From a marine actinobacterium MedAcidi-G2B (GTDB lineage Bacteria; Actinomycetota; Acidimicrobiia; Acidimicrobiales; MedAcidi-G1), in the NCBI GenBank assembly GCA_000817115.1, contig JUEO01000001.1, positions 248,001 to 312,000 of the forward strand: a stretch of 64,000 nucleotides of DNA, in the 5' to 3' direction. Numbering within the stretch: position 1 is the first letter of the stretch; the number at the start of each line of letters is the position of its first letter. The notes beneath the pieces are model-generated. The model worked only from the letters and a program-made list of their open reading frames with translations. It made no database searches and was not told the DNA's origin. A program made the translations under genes and the position numbers. Positions 18,191 to 27,640 of the stretch are shown in pieces.

Positions 18191-19838
18191 TTTCCACAGA
18201 AGTTGTGACTTGGTTATAAAAATCATTTCCTTTATCGTCAATAACGATGAAGGCCGGAAAGTCTTCAACAACAATACGCCATATAGCTTCCATTCCTAAT
18301 TCCGAATATTCAAGCACTTCAACTTTTTTGATGGAATCTTTTGCTAAGCGCGCTGCCGGACCCCCAATGGACCCAAGATAAAACCCTCCGTGTCGTGAAC
18401 AAGACTCCGAGACCTGAGTTGATCGGTTACCTTTAGCAAGCATCACTAAACTTCCACCAACAGATTGGAATCGTTCAACGTATGGGTCCATACGTCCCGC
18501 AGTCGTTGGCCCAAAAGAACCCGATGCATATCCCTCCGGCGTCTTTGCTGGGCCAGCGTAGTAAACAGGGTGATTTTTTAAATAGTCCGGCATTTCTTCA
18601 CCAGAATCAAGCAATTCAGCAATTTTTGCATGAGCAATATCTCTAGCTACTACAAGAGTTCCTGTAAGTGAAAGACGTGTAGTCACTGGATGCTTGGACA
18701 GCTCGTTCTGTATCGCTGCCATTGGCTGATCAAGATTAATCGGAATTACTTCATCTGTAAGTTCGTTGCCAACTACCTCGGGAAGGAAACGCGCAGGATC
18801 CTCTTCAAGAACTTCGAGAAACACTCCATCTTTAGTAATTTTTCCTAATGCCTGTCGATCTGCTGAGCAAGAAACAGCGATACCAACAGGATTTGAAGCA
18901 CCATGACGAGGTAAACGAATCACTCGAACATCATGACAAAAGTATTTACCTCCAAATTGCGCTCCAATACCAAAATTGCGTGTCATTTCTAAAACACGTT
19001 CTTCCCAATCCAAATCGCGGAAAGCATGCCCGGAAATAGTTCCAGATGTAGGCAAGTTATCGAGGTAATGTGCCGACGCGTATTTGGCGACTTTCAAAGT
19101 ATGTTCTGCTGAAGTGCCACCAATAACAACAGCTAAGTGGTAAGGAGGGCAAGCAGATGTGCCTAGATTCCGAAGCTTCTCTTCAAGAAATACACTTAAA
19201 CTTTCAGGATTTAGTAGAGCCTTTGTTTCTTGGTAAAGAAAACTCTTATTTGCTGATCCGCCACCTTTGGCCATAAAAAGAAACTTGTATTCTTCTCCAT
19301 GGGTGGACTCAATCTCAATTTGAGCTGGCAAATTATTGTTCGTGTTTTCCTCTGTGAACATATCCAGAGGAGCTAACTGAGAGTATCTGAGATTGCTATT
19401 TTGATAGGTGTCATATATCCCGCGTGATATTTCTTCTCGATCGTCGCCTTCTGTTAGAACCTGCTGTCCTTTCTTGGCGGACACAATCGCGGTGCCGGTA
19501 TCTTGACAAGAGGGAAGTACCCCACCTGCCGCAATACAAGCATTCTGAAGTAATTCAGTAGCAACAAACCGGTCGTTGGTAGAAGCTTCAGGATCATCAA
19601 GGATTGCTGCCACTTGCGATAAGTGCTCGGGACGCAAAAGATGTGCTATGTCGCGCATGGCAGTAGCGGTTAATAAACGGATTGCTTCGTTGCTGACTTC
19701 CAAGAACTCTTTCCCGTGAGGGCCTTCAACTAGTTGGACTCCTTCGTCAGAGATTTTTCGAAAATTCGTTGTTGTATAGGGGTCACTAGTAAGTGGCAAC
19801 AAATCAGTGAAGTTGAACTTCGCTTCATTCATAAACAC
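18183..19838 (-). CDS. fumA: Fumarate hydratase class I
   Basis: A 551-residue iron-sulfur fumarase that hydrates fumarate to malate in the TCA cycle, with the alpha and beta parts fused as in FumA/FumB. Cluster-ligand Cys are in PSCQDTGTA (about residue 108), AVSCSADRQ (about 330) and [10 protein letters not shown]. The C-terminal portion has [16 protein letters not shown], typical of the beta domain. Class I enzymes are oxygen-sensitive, unlike class II FumC. It is followed on the same strand, upstream, by an F420-dependent oxidoreductase gene. Confidence 0.92.
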   Translation of the reverse strand: MFMNEAKFNFTDLLPLTSDPYTTTNFRKISDEGVQLVEGPHGKEFLEVSNEAIRLLTATAMRDIAHLLRPEHLSQVAAILDDPEASTNDRFVATELLQNACIAAGGVLPSCQDTGTAIVSAKKGQQVLTEGDDREEISRGIYDTYQNSNLRYSQLAPLDMFTEENTNNNLPAQIEIESTHGEEYKFLFMAKGGGSANKSFLYQETKALLNPESLSVFLEEKLRNLGTSACPPYHLAVVIGGTSAEHTLKVAKYASAHYLDNLPTSGTISGHAFRDLDWEERVLEMTRNFGIGAQFGGKYFCHDVRVIRLPRHGASNPVGIAVSCSADRQALGKITKDGVFLEVLEEDPARFLPEVVGNELTDEVIPINLDQPMAAIQNELSKHPVTTRLSLTGTLVVARDIAHAKIAELLDSGEEMPDYLKNHPVYYAGPAKTPEGYASGSFGPTTAGRMDPYVERFQSVGGSLVMLAKGNRSTQVSESCSRHGGFYLGSIGGPAARLAKDSIKKVEVLEYSELGMEAIWRIVVEDFPAFIVIDDKGNDFYNQVTTSVEIT

Positions 19839-19869
19839 AACGGTAGCGCTGTGTTAAGCAACACTGGGG

Positions 19870-20907
19870 TTAATTAGAAGATAACTCTGAAACGATAGGA
19901 GCCCAGAACTCAAGATTTAAGTGTCGAGAAACAGAATAGAAGGTCATTCTGTCAACACAATCACCCCAACGAGCGGTAATTCGGCTAGCAATTTGATCGG
20001 GTTCACCGACTATGGCAAAAGTTTCAAGTATCTCATCATCAATAAGATCCCCCATGGCGACCCACTCGCCTTTCTTTGAAAGAGTGTTCAATTCGGTTTG
20101 AAGATCACCCCATCCATGCATATCTAAAACAGGTCTATAAGCCGGAGTAGACGCATAAAAAGCGATTTGTTGACGAATTCCTCTAGCGGCATCTTCCATT
20201 TCGTCTTCGTTTCGTCCAGTGACAATAAATCCAGGTCCAGAAATTTCAAAGTCGGCAAGGGTTCGTCCCGAAGCAGCTAAGCCTTTTTCTAATGCCGGCA
20301 GAGTTACTTCACGCAAGTACGCCTCTGTGGAGAAACTATGACAGACGATGCCGTCACATACTTCGCCGGCAACTTCAGTCATCATCGGTCCAACAGCAGA
20401 AATAAAAATCTTTGGTATGCCCGACGGATTGGGACCAGGATTGAAGAAAGGGGTCATAAGGGTGTGTTGATAAAATTCGCCACGAAAGTTAAGCCGTTCC
20501 CCGGTTTCCCACGCATCCCAGATAGTCCGGGTAGCTAGGATCATTTCCCGCATTCGAGCTGCAGGCCGAGACCATTCCATGGAAAAACGCTTAGTTATAT
20601 GCGGTTTAATCTGAGTACCTAACCCAAGAATAAATCGTCCGCCACTATACCTCTGTAGGTCATATCCCAAATTCGCTAGAAGCATAGGGTTACGAGCGAA
20701 ACCCACTGCAATCCCTGTTCCAAGTTCAATACTTTCCGTATGCTCAGCTGCGATCATATGCGGTAGAAACGGGTCATGGCTTGTTTCTGCAGTCCACGCA
20801 CCCGCATACCCACCCGCTTCAATTTCTTTAGCAGCAGCAGCTATTTCAGAGAACCCACCACTGTTAGAGGTGGGTAAGGCCATTGGTAATCCACTATCAA
20901 TCTTCAT
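19870..20907 (-). CDS. F420-dependent LLM-class oxidoreductase (TIGR03617-like)
   Basis: A 345-residue luciferase-like monooxygenase-fold protein. GYAGAWTAETSHDPFLPHMIAAEHT, ELGTGIAVGFARNPM and RFILGLGTQIKPHI match the actinobacterial F420-dependent TIGR03617 family. It would use reduced coenzyme F420 as hydride donor; substrate unknown. I chose the ATG at 20907 (MKIDSGLPMALPT); an upstream in-frame start would run into the divergent gene. Other F420-linked genes lie at 48.0-49.7 kb. Confidence 0.87.
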   Translation of the reverse strand: MKIDSGLPMALPTSNSGGFSEIAAAAKEIEAGGYAGAWTAETSHDPFLPHMIAAEHTESIELGTGIAVGFARNPMLLANLGYDLQRYSGGRFILGLGTQIKPHITKRFSMEWSRPAARMREMILATRTIWDAWETGERLNFRGEFYQHTLMTPFFNPGPNPSGIPKIFISAVGPMMTEVAGEVCDGIVCHSFSTEAYLREVTLPALEKGLAASGRTLADFEISGPGFIVTGRNEDEMEDAARGIRQQIAFYASTPAYRPVLDMHGWGDLQTELNTLSKKGEWVAMGDLIDDEILETFAIVGEPDQIASRITARWGDCVDRMTFYSVSRHLNLEFWAPIVSELSSN

Positions 20908-20953
20908 GACAAAACCATAGCGCAGAGAGAAACCGGCGATATGGTCCGGACAT

Positions 20954-21574
20954 ATGGAACTTATTTTGATTCGACATGGCTTACCCGTAAGAGTTGACAA
21001 CTCTGACACCGGTGAAGAAGCTGACCCTTCTCTTTCTCCTTTAGGGGAGCGTCAAGCTCAGGCACTCGCTGACTGGTTAATTGAAGGACCCGGAGCACAA
21101 AAAGTTGATGCAATTTACTCGAGTCCCAAAAAACGAGCATTCGAGACAGTGCAACCTTTAGCAAACGGCCTAGGACAAGAAATAACTATTGAGCCGCGAG
21201 TAGTCGAATACGATGCTGGAGAAACTGCGTACATCCCCATTGAAGAAATCAAAGGAGAGCCCGAATGGTATGAAATGATCGCAGCAGGCATACCCGACCC
21301 CAAAGCTTTCCAAGAACAGGTAATAGATGGGCTTGAATCAATTATTTCAAACCACTCTGGCGACAGGGTAGTGGTTGGTTGCCACGGAGGGGTTATAGCG
21401 GTTTATCTCGCTCATCTCATGGGAGTAAGGCAGCCATTATTTTTTGAGGCGCACTACACCTCAATAAATAGAGTGATGGGAGCCTCAACCGGTGAACGAA
21501 GCGTTGTCTCAATGAACGAACTTGGTCACCTACAAGTAGCTAATGTTCCGCTTTCCTCTCACCCGAAAAGTTAA
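20954..21574 (+). CDS. Histidine phosphatase family protein
   Basis: A 206-residue phosphatase with the phospho-His motif LIRHGLP at residues 5-11, the second conserved Arg in IYSSPKKRAFETVQPLA, Glu in PRVVEYDAGE, and the second catalytic His in VVGCHGGVIAVYLAHL. Members dephosphorylate sugars, nucleotides or proteins; the substrate is not evident here. It diverges from the F420 oxidoreductase by 46 bases and overlaps the convergent acetoacetyl-CoA synthetase by 4 bases. Confidence 0.87.
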   Translation: MELILIRHGLPVRVDNSDTGEEADPSLSPLGERQAQALADWLIEGPGAQKVDAIYSSPKKRAFETVQPLANGLGQEITIEPRVVEYDAGETAYIPIEEIKGEPEWYEMIAAGIPDPKAFQEQVIDGLESIISNHSGDRVVVGCHGGVIAVYLAHLMGVRQPLFFEAHYTSINRVMGASTGERSVVSMNELGHLQVANVPLSSHPKS

Positions 21575-23496
21575 TCTAATTCGGGGAAATTTTTGAAATA
21601 ATCTAAGGCTTCTGGATTTGCAAGCGACTCAACATTAGAAATAGGAAGTCCTTCAATAACGTTCTTTACCGCGAGTTCAACAAGCTTCCCTGATCTTGTG
21701 CGAGGAAGATCAGGAACATTCAAAATTATGGCTGGCACATGCCGGGGAGAAGCGCCGTCACGAATTGACTGACGGAGACGGTTCGCTAAGGAGTCATCAA
21801 ATAAAAATCCATCAGCAACCACTACAAAGAGAATAATTCTGACATCACTCATCCAGGATTGCCCTACAGCAAGGCTTTCTGAAATTTCATCAAAAAGATC
21901 AACTCTTCGATATATCTCTGAAGTTCCTATACGGACTCCACCAGGGTTGAGCGTTGCATCAGACCTCCCAAGAATAATGAAGCCACCTGCTGCAGTTTTC
22001 TCAGCAAAATCACCTTGATGCCACAGACCTGGAAACTTTTCAAAATAAGTGGATTTATAACTAATATCTTCTGGATCATTCCAGAAACCTATAGGCATAG
22101 AAGGAAATGCTGATTTACACACCAATTCACCTTGAACACCAACATCAACTGAACTTCCATCATCATTTAGAACTTCTATATCTTGACCAAGAATTGGTCC
22201 TTGTATCTGTCCAGCAAAAACTGGCTTATTAGGGTTACCTCCTACTAAACACCCACAAAGGTCTGTTCCCCCAGAAATTGAAGCGAGATGAACATCTTCT
22301 TTCCATCTTTCATAAACATGGGTAAAACTTTCTGGACTAAGAGGGCTCCCAGTGGAACAGATCGTTCGTAGAGTCTTTAAGTCATGAGTTTCTATCGGAC
22401 GCAAACCTGCGGAAGAAACAGAGTCAATGAATTTAGCTGAAACGCCTAAAAGAGTTATGCCGTTTTGGTCTACTAAATCAAATAATCGTGATCCATCCGG
22501 GTAAAAAGGGGACCCATCAAAAACAATAAGTGTGGCTTCTGCAGCCAACCCAGCTGCTAGCCAATTCCACATCATCCATCCAGCAGTAGTGAAGTAGAAA
22601 ACACGATCTCCTGGACGAACATCACAATGTAGACGATGTTCTACAAGATGTTTGAGAAGCAAGCCACCTGCTCTATGAACAATGCACTTCGGAGCCCCAG
22701 TTGTGCCAGAAGAATACAGAATATAGAGAGGGTGATCGAATGGAAGATTTGTGAAAGAAACTTCTTTCGGTTCAAATAAAGAACGAAACTCTTCAAAAGT
22801 CTTACATTCTCCTAACAGAGAGACTTCACTTTCGTCATCTGAAACAACTACAACTTGCTCCACGCTTGGGAGCTCTTTTGTGACATCAATAATTTTTTCA
22901 ATCAAACTAAATTGTCGACCACCGTACTGATAACTAGTAGTAGTAAAGAGAACCTTTGGTTTTATTTGGCCAAATCGATCAAGCACGCCCTTTGATCCGA
23001 AGTCTGGAGACACCGAAGAGAAGACAGCTCCGATTGATGCACAAGCAAGCATTACAGCATAAATCTCTATTCCGTTTGGCAACCAAGCAGCGACTCGGTC
23101 TTTTTCTGTGACTCCTAAAGCTCGCAAGGATTGTTGGAGTTGTGAGACAAGGCCATGTAGTTCAGCCCAAGAAACTTGATCTGAGAGTCCATCCTCCGAG
23201 TAAGAAATTATCGCTGGAGCATCGTCCGAGCGACGTAATAAATTTCTGGCGTAGTTCAAAGAAGATCCAGAAAAAAACCTTGCTTCAAATAGATCAGACC
23301 CAGATGAAAATGCTGGACTCTCTCCACGTTCTCCGATTACCTGAAAGTGTCGCCAAACCAGATCCCAAAATTCGGATGGATTTTTTACAGACCATTCATG
23401 CAGATCTTCTTCTGGAATACCAGCGGCAGCAGAAAATAAAGTCATTTGGCTAGAGCCTGATTTCTCATGAGACGGGGCCCATAAATAATTATCCAT
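21571..23496 (-). CDS. acsA: Acetoacetyl-CoA synthetase
   Basis: A 641-residue acyl-CoA ligase of the acetoacetate-CoA ligase type, converting acetoacetate, ATP and CoA to acetoacetyl-CoA. ILYSSGTTGAPKCIVHRAGG is the AMP-binding P-loop, SISGGTDLCGCLVGG the adenylate motif, LGRSDATLNPGGVRIGTSEIYR the hinge, and LPRTRSGKLVELAVKN near the end holds the catalytic Lys. FWDLVWRHFQVIGE in the N-terminal cap also fits this family better than acetyl-CoA synthetase. Probable role: use of ketone bodies or polyhydroxybutyrate products. Confidence 0.88.
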   Translation of the reverse strand: MDNYLWAPSHEKSGSSQMTLFSAAAGIPEEDLHEWSVKNPSEFWDLVWRHFQVIGERGESPAFSSGSDLFEARFFSGSSLNYARNLLRRSDDAPAIISYSEDGLSDQVSWAELHGLVSQLQQSLRALGVTEKDRVAAWLPNGIEIYAVMLACASIGAVFSSVSPDFGSKGVLDRFGQIKPKVLFTTTSYQYGGRQFSLIEKIIDVTKELPSVEQVVVVSDDESEVSLLGECKTFEEFRSLFEPKEVSFTNLPFDHPLYILYSSGTTGAPKCIVHRAGGLLLKHLVEHRLHCDVRPGDRVFYFTTAGWMMWNWLAAGLAAEATLIVFDGSPFYPDGSRLFDLVDQNGITLLGVSAKFIDSVSSAGLRPIETHDLKTLRTICSTGSPLSPESFTHVYERWKEDVHLASISGGTDLCGCLVGGNPNKPVFAGQIQGPILGQDIEVLNDDGSSVDVGVQGELVCKSAFPSMPIGFWNDPEDISYKSTYFEKFPGLWHQGDFAEKTAAGGFIILGRSDATLNPGGVRIGTSEIYRRVDLFDEISESLAVGQSWMSDVRIILFVVVADGFLFDDSLANRLRQSIRDGASPRHVPAIILNVPDLPRTRSGKLVELAVKNVIEGLPISNVESLANPEALDYFKNFPELD

Positions 23497-23539
23497 CGCC
23501 GACGAGCGTAGTCAGAGTTGAACGAGCCACAATAGATGA

Positions 23540-24040
23540 GTGAATAAAAAAATAGAATCTCAAGGCTTATGGTTTGAAGAGTTAACAGTCGGATTAGTGA
23601 TTCAGCATGATATAAAACACACAGTTTTGGAATCCGAGAATGAAGATTTTTGTCTGAAAACGCATAACCCTCAGCCTTTACACCTGGATCCCAAGTTTGC
23701 GGCTACAACGGTTTTTGGACAGCGAATAGTCAATAGTTTGCTTACTTTAAGCTTGGCAGTCGGGGTAAGTGTTCGAGATACAACTCTTGGAACCACCGTG
23801 GCAAATCTCGGATTTGAGGAAACAACTTTCCCTAATCCAGTCTTTTTAGATGACACTTTGTCATTTGAGACAGAAGTTGTTGATTCTCGAGCATCTTCTT
23901 CTCGACCGGAAACTGGAATTGTTACTTTTGAACACCGTGTATTCAATCAAATGGGAAATTTGGTTTGTCGTTGCCGTAGAAACGCTTTGATGCATCGAAG
24001 ACCTTCAACTCAAAAGCCGGTGGGGGGTACTGATGTCTAA
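23540..24040 (+). CDS. MaoC-like (R)-hydratase domain protein
   Basis: A 166-residue single hot-dog protein. NPQPLHLDPKFAATTVFGQRIVNSLLTLSLAVG carries the MaoC hydratase motif with its Asp and His. This family hydrates enoyl-CoA thioesters or acts as mesaconyl-CoA hydratase. Start is GTG at 23540. It overlaps the next gene by 8 bases, so the pair is coupled, and it diverges from acetoacetyl-CoA synthetase by 43 bases. The precise CoA substrate is unknown. Confidence 0.83.
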   Translation: MNKKIESQGLWFEELTVGLVIQHDIKHTVLESENEDFCLKTHNPQPLHLDPKFAATTVFGQRIVNSLLTLSLAVGVSVRDTTLGTTVANLGFEETTFPNPVFLDDTLSFETEVVDSRASSSRPETGIVTFEHRVFNQMGNLVCRCRRNALMHRRPSTQKPVGGTDV

Positions 24041-24692
24041 TCGAAGTGAAATGCATTTAAAAAGCTTGAAGATTAGCACTAGTTCAGCGAGTTGGAATTC
24101 AGCCGGATTTCACATAACGGAAGTTAAGCCAAAAATTTCTGCTTGTGTCCTCAATGGCGTTCTACTTGAGTTTGATAATGAGCCTAGTGAGCAGGGAATT
24201 TATGCCATCGGAACAGAAAGCATTGATGGAGACATCGATGGGCTGAATTTTTTTATCGAGTCAACTGAAGTTAAAGAAACTCATTTGGATTCAAGGCACC
24301 CAAATTTTGTCAGTCGAATAGACCATCTTGTAGTCACAACCTCGGACTGTGACCGAACAACGAAAGCATTCGAAGAGGCAGGTATTGAAGTTCGTCGAGT
24401 TAGAAACTTTAGCCTTGGCACAACAGGAATGAGGCAAACATTTTTTTGGCTAGGTGACGTAATCCTTGAACTCGTTGGACCTGAAGTCAAGAGTGATGAT
24501 GAATTAACAAAAATCTGGGGCCTAGCTCTTATTTCTGAAGAAATAGAAAAAACTGTTGATTTTCTTGGAGACTTTGCGACTCCACTCAAACCCGCAGTTC
24601 AACCAGGCCGGCTAATCACAACAATAAAGACAAAGGTTCTAGGCATAGATGATGCTTTAGCTATTATGACTCCCCATAAAAACAGGGGATAA
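24033..24692 (+). CDS. VOC-superfamily (glyoxalase-like) protein
   Basis: A 219-residue protein with a VOC-type module in its second half: RIDHLVVTTSDCDRTTKAFEEAGIEVRR (about residues 90-118) and GDVILELVGP (about 145-154). The first 85 residues are a diverged repeat with less similarity (VLLEFDNEPSEQGIYAIGTE). VOC enzymes isomerise, lyse or epimerise small metabolites with a bound metal. Coupling to the MaoC gene suggests shared acyl-CoA metabolism, but that is inference. Confidence 0.72.
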   Translation: MSNRSEMHLKSLKISTSSASWNSAGFHITEVKPKISACVLNGVLLEFDNEPSEQGIYAIGTESIDGDIDGLNFFIESTEVKETHLDSRHPNFVSRIDHLVVTTSDCDRTTKAFEEAGIEVRRVRNFSLGTTGMRQTFFWLGDVILELVGPEVKSDDELTKIWGLALISEEIEKTVDFLGDFATPLKPAVQPGRLITTIKTKVLGIDDALAIMTPHKNRG

Positions 24693-24743
24693 CTTTACTC
24701 TAGATATTCTCATTCATTCCCAATAGCGTCTAGAATCTAATTT

Positions 24744-25199
24744 ATGGGCTACTCCAAATCAGAGATTGAAGAGATCCACATCACCGTGGGCCGTAGATTG
24801 CATGCCGCAAAAATGCGTTACAGCAGATCCCGGTATGCCGTGGTGAAGGTTCTTCTGGAAGGTGGCCGGCCAATGACGCTGCCAGAGATACTTGAAGAAG
24901 GAAAGACTCACGGACTGGCACAAAGTTCTGCATACAGGAATCTCAGCGAAATGTCGGAGATAGGAGTCGTTCGACATCTGCACTCTGGTGATGACCACGG
25001 TCGGTTTGAGTTAGATGAATCTTTGACTGGACACCATCATCACCTTGAATGCACTGAATGTGGTCGTTTAGAAGATTTCGTGGTACCAGAAGAATTCGAA
25101 CAAATCATAAAGGATTTAGTTAAAGCAACTGAGCAGCAAGGATTTATAGCTGGTAGTCACCGCTTTGACGTACTCGGACGATGTCTAGAATGTGTTTAA
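24744..25199 (+). CDS. fur: Fur-family metal-responsive repressor
   Basis: A 151-residue Fur-family regulator. The winged helix spans about residues 18-80 (AQSSAYRNLSEMSEIGVVRHL), followed by the metal site HHHHLECTECG (about 96-106) and a second CxxC in RCLECV at the C-terminus. Two CxxC pairs indicate a structural zinc. It could be the iron (Fur) or zinc (Zur) regulator; sequence by eye cannot decide. It is followed after 3 bases by a Nudix gene. Confidence 0.87.
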   Translation: MGYSKSEIEEIHITVGRRLHAAKMRYSRSRYAVVKVLLEGGRPMTLPEILEEGKTHGLAQSSAYRNLSEMSEIGVVRHLHSGDDHGRFELDESLTGHHHHLECTECGRLEDFVVPEEFEQIIKDLVKATEQQGFIAGSHRFDVLGRCLECV

Positions 25200-25202
25200 T
25201 TC

Positions 25203-25691
25203 ATGTCTCAAAAACGTCAAGCTGCACGAGTGGTTCTATTAAACCAATCCAACGAAATTTTTCTTATTCATTCTGAAGACCCTATTGACCCTTTCAAACC
25301 ATCTTGGTGGGAAATTCCAGGCGGAGGAGTCGGGTGGGGAGAAGATTCTGCTACAGCCGCCGCAAGAGAGTTATGGGAAGAAACTGGAATAGAAGCAGAA
25401 ATGGGACCGGTGATATGGACACAGCAAGTCCAGTTCACTTTCGGACCCTACTTCTTCGACAACGATGAAAAAATTCATATTGCATGGTGTGACGGAGGAG
25501 AGTACCAGCCAAAACATCTTGAAGCATTGGAGGCAGCGGCGTTCATAGAAGCTCAATGGTGGTCTGTGGAAGATTTATTGTCTTCAGATTTTCCTGTTTT
25601 GCCTGAACGTCTAAGAGAATTTTTCCCTGATCTAACTCAAGGGAACATCCCCTCCACGCCTATAGATATTTCTCCTAAGAACTCTGATTAA
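25203..25691 (+). CDS. Nudix hydrolase
   Basis: A 162-residue Nudix protein. The Nudix box is intact: GGGVGWGEDSATAAARELWEETG (about residues 39-61), with the REL and EE residues that bind magnesium. It would cleave a nucleoside diphosphate linked to another moiety. Substrate not apparent. It is 3 bases downstream of the Fur gene and overlaps the convergent TetR gene by 17 bases. Confidence 0.9.
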   Translation: MSQKRQAARVVLLNQSNEIFLIHSEDPIDPFKPSWWEIPGGGVGWGEDSATAAARELWEETGIEAEMGPVIWTQQVQFTFGPYFFDNDEKIHIAWCDGGEYQPKHLEALEAAAFIEAQWWSVEDLLSSDFPVLPERLREFFPDLTQGNIPSTPIDISPKNSD

Positions 25692-26289
25692 GGTCTTCGA
25701 TCAGTCCCGCTATGCCACGCGTGACCATTTTTGAAGTCAAATAAGCCATCTCTTCAGCAGGTTTTCTCTGCCCGTCCTGCATCCAGTGACGGAGAACCCC
25801 CAAAATTAAACCAAATGCTCCGGAAGCCGCGGCAACTGATTTTTCAATATCGAAATTTACTGAAAAGTTTTTAGCCAAACGCAAAGTCATGTTGTCTTGT
25901 ATTTTCCGAAGCTCATCTCTAACTTCTGCGTCTTGGATATCTGCCCTTCCATAAAGAAAGTTGAAAGCATCTGGATTATTTTCAAAGAATTTAAAGAACC
26001 CTGATATCCCTAACTCAGCCCATTCCAAAGGACCGCTAGAAGATTTGCGGTGTGAATCAATCGAGTCCTGAACTTGAACCAAAATTTCACGCAGAACTGA
26101 GAAATACATTTCTTGCTTTGATTCAAAATGTTGATATAAAACCGGCTTTGTTACCCCGGCTTTTGCAGCCAAGTCATTCATTGATGTTTCGTGGTACCCC
26201 TGACGAGCAAAAACATGCAAAGCAGTTTCTAATAGTTGTTGACGACGTTCAGAAGCAGGAAGCCGCACAACCGTTGAACTATTAGCCAT
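25675..26289 (-). CDS. TetR-family transcriptional regulator
   Basis: A 204-residue repressor with an N-terminal TetR helix-turn-helix: RRQQLLETALHVFARQGYHETSMNDLAAKAGVTKPVLYQHFESKQEMYFSVL, read at about residues 11-62. The C-terminal ligand-binding part is helical and of usual length. Its ligand and target are unknown; in actinobacteria similar regulators often control lipid or efflux genes. No divergent partner is close. Confidence 0.87.
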   Translation of the reverse strand: MANSSTVVRLPASERRQQLLETALHVFARQGYHETSMNDLAAKAGVTKPVLYQHFESKQEMYFSVLREILVQVQDSIDSHRKSSSGPLEWAELGISGFFKFFENNPDAFNFLYGRADIQDAEVRDELRKIQDNMTLRLAKNFSVNFDIEKSVAAASGAFGLILGVLRHWMQDGQRKPAEEMAYLTSKMVTRGIAGLIEDLNQSS

Positions 26290-26337
26290 ACTTTCAACGT
26301 AGTCAGGAAGAGGAACCCATTTCTTATTGGGTAGAAA

Positions 26338-26589
26338 TTATTCTTTGTCTAAATCATCTGCTGCTTTTACCGCATGATGCAAAACAATAGATGGGGCAAG
26401 AAAAAATGAACCGCATATAAGCAAAATAACTAACGAAATAGCTACAGCATTTGTAAAACTTGTCATGAAACCAATAGCAAAAATGACAAGCGCAATAAGA
26501 AAGGAGCAGTATCCACAGCGCTGCCCTACTTGAGCTAGTCGCGCTAACCGCTTTCTTTGAAGAAGAACAGGGTCATCAGGAAGAGACAT
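26338..26589 (-). CDS. Small two-helix membrane protein of unknown function
   Basis: An 83-residue protein with a basic N-terminus (LLQRKRLARLAQVGQRCGYC) and two hydrophobic segments, about residues 28-46 and 49-69, then an acidic tail (AADDLDKE). I do not recognise the family. The ATG at 26589 overlaps the end of the glycosyltransferase gene by 14 bases, so it is probably translated from the same mRNA. Confidence 0.65.
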   Translation of the reverse strand: MSLPDDPVLLQRKRLARLAQVGQRCGYCSFLIALVIFAIGFMTSFTNAVAISLVILLICGSFFLAPSIVLHHAVKAADDLDKE

Positions 26590-27640
26590 GAGTCCAGCCT
26601 GCCTCAATGATCAGGTTCTCCAAACGTTGAGACATTTTTTTAAAAGAAAGCTCGCGTGAAGCTACTTTATGGTTGTGCTCTAGAAGAATATTCAATCCAT
26701 CTGAATCATTTAATCTCTCACGCATGGCTCCAGTATCTTCAGAGGCAAACCAGTGAAACCCTAAGCCCCTTAACTCATCAGCAACTGGATAGTTGCCAAC
26801 AAAAACTGGTCGACGGTATAGCGCTGCTTCAATTGGGGGATTGCCAAAACCTTCCCAAGTAGATGGAAAAGCAATAAGGTCAGCGGCAGCATAAATATCA
26901 GAACGGTTGTCAAGCGAAGCATGGATAACTGGGCAGTTCGCTGAAGAAAGTTCTTTGGCAAGTTTTGATTCATAACCATCTTCCGCTGGTCCAGAGATCC
27001 AATATGTTCCTCCAAGACTTTCAGTTACCTGTATCGCTTGATGAATACCTTTGCGTTCGATGGCTCGTACCGGATGGGCTACAAGAAGCATTTCATCAGG
27101 GACACAAAGTCTGTCTCGAGTCTCATCTCTGTCGCCCTGCTCCACGTCTATGTCGAAGCCGTTATAAATAGTGGTGGCATCAATACCTCGCTCGGACATT
27201 TGCCGACGAGTCAACTCATTTATAGTCACATGACGCCAAGCCGGATCATCAACCGGAAGGTCTTCTATATGAGCAAATCGTTTACGTTGCCAGGGAGGAT
27301 CATGATGGTGAATAATTGCTGGACGCCCCCTCAAAGCCTCCACGGCGCAATTTGATGCAGCAAGGTTTAGCGGAATTGAGAGAAGATTCTCGACCACGAC
27401 TAAATCTTGACCTTCAAGAGCATCACAAAGTTTGTTTATATCTGGAACTTTGCTTTCTCCTATTCCGAGTCCTTCTATTACTCTTGTATCACCAGAAGCT
27501 TTCCATCCTGGCTCAAAGGAACCTGCTACCCAAGAAATATCAAAACCAAGTTCAGCAAGAACCACAGCCCAATTTTGAGCGACAACTGAAACACCGTCGG
27601 TAGGGCCGAATCTAAATGATAAGAAAGAACATGTAGGCAT
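26576..27640 (-). CDS. Glycosyltransferase family 4 protein
   Basis: A 354-residue GT-B fold glycosyltransferase. The N-terminus SFRFGPTDGVSVVAQNWAVVLAELGFDISW has the Gly-rich acceptor loop, and AADLIAFPSTWEGFGNPPIEAALYRRPVFV (about 255-284) is the donor-binding Glu-x7-Glu-like motif of GT4. Its start codon shares two bases with the divergent GH63-like gene, so the two genes may serve one glycoside. Donor sugar and acceptor are not determined. Confidence 0.85.
   Translation of the reverse strand: MPTCSFLSFRFGPTDGVSVVAQNWAVVLAELGFDISWVAGSFEPGWKASGDTRVIEGLGIGESKVPDINKLCDALEGQDLVVVENLLSIPLNLAASNCAVEALRGRPAIIHHHDPPWQRKRFAHIEDLPVDDPAWRHVTINELTRRQMSERGIDATTIYNGFDIDVEQGDRDETRDRLCVPDEMLLVAHPVRAIERKGIHQAIQVTESLGGTYWISGPAEDGYESKLAKELSSANCPVIHASLDNRSDIYAAADLIAFPSTWEGFGNPPIEAALYRRPVFVGNYPVADELRGLGFHWFASEDTGAMRERLNDSDGLNILLEHNHKVASRELSFKKMSQRLENLIIEAGWTHVSS

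Noticed and set aside
24696-24735. Paired TCTAGA sites before the Fur gene as a Fur operator
   Set aside because: The two six-base palindromes do not form a recognisable Fur box; probably chance.
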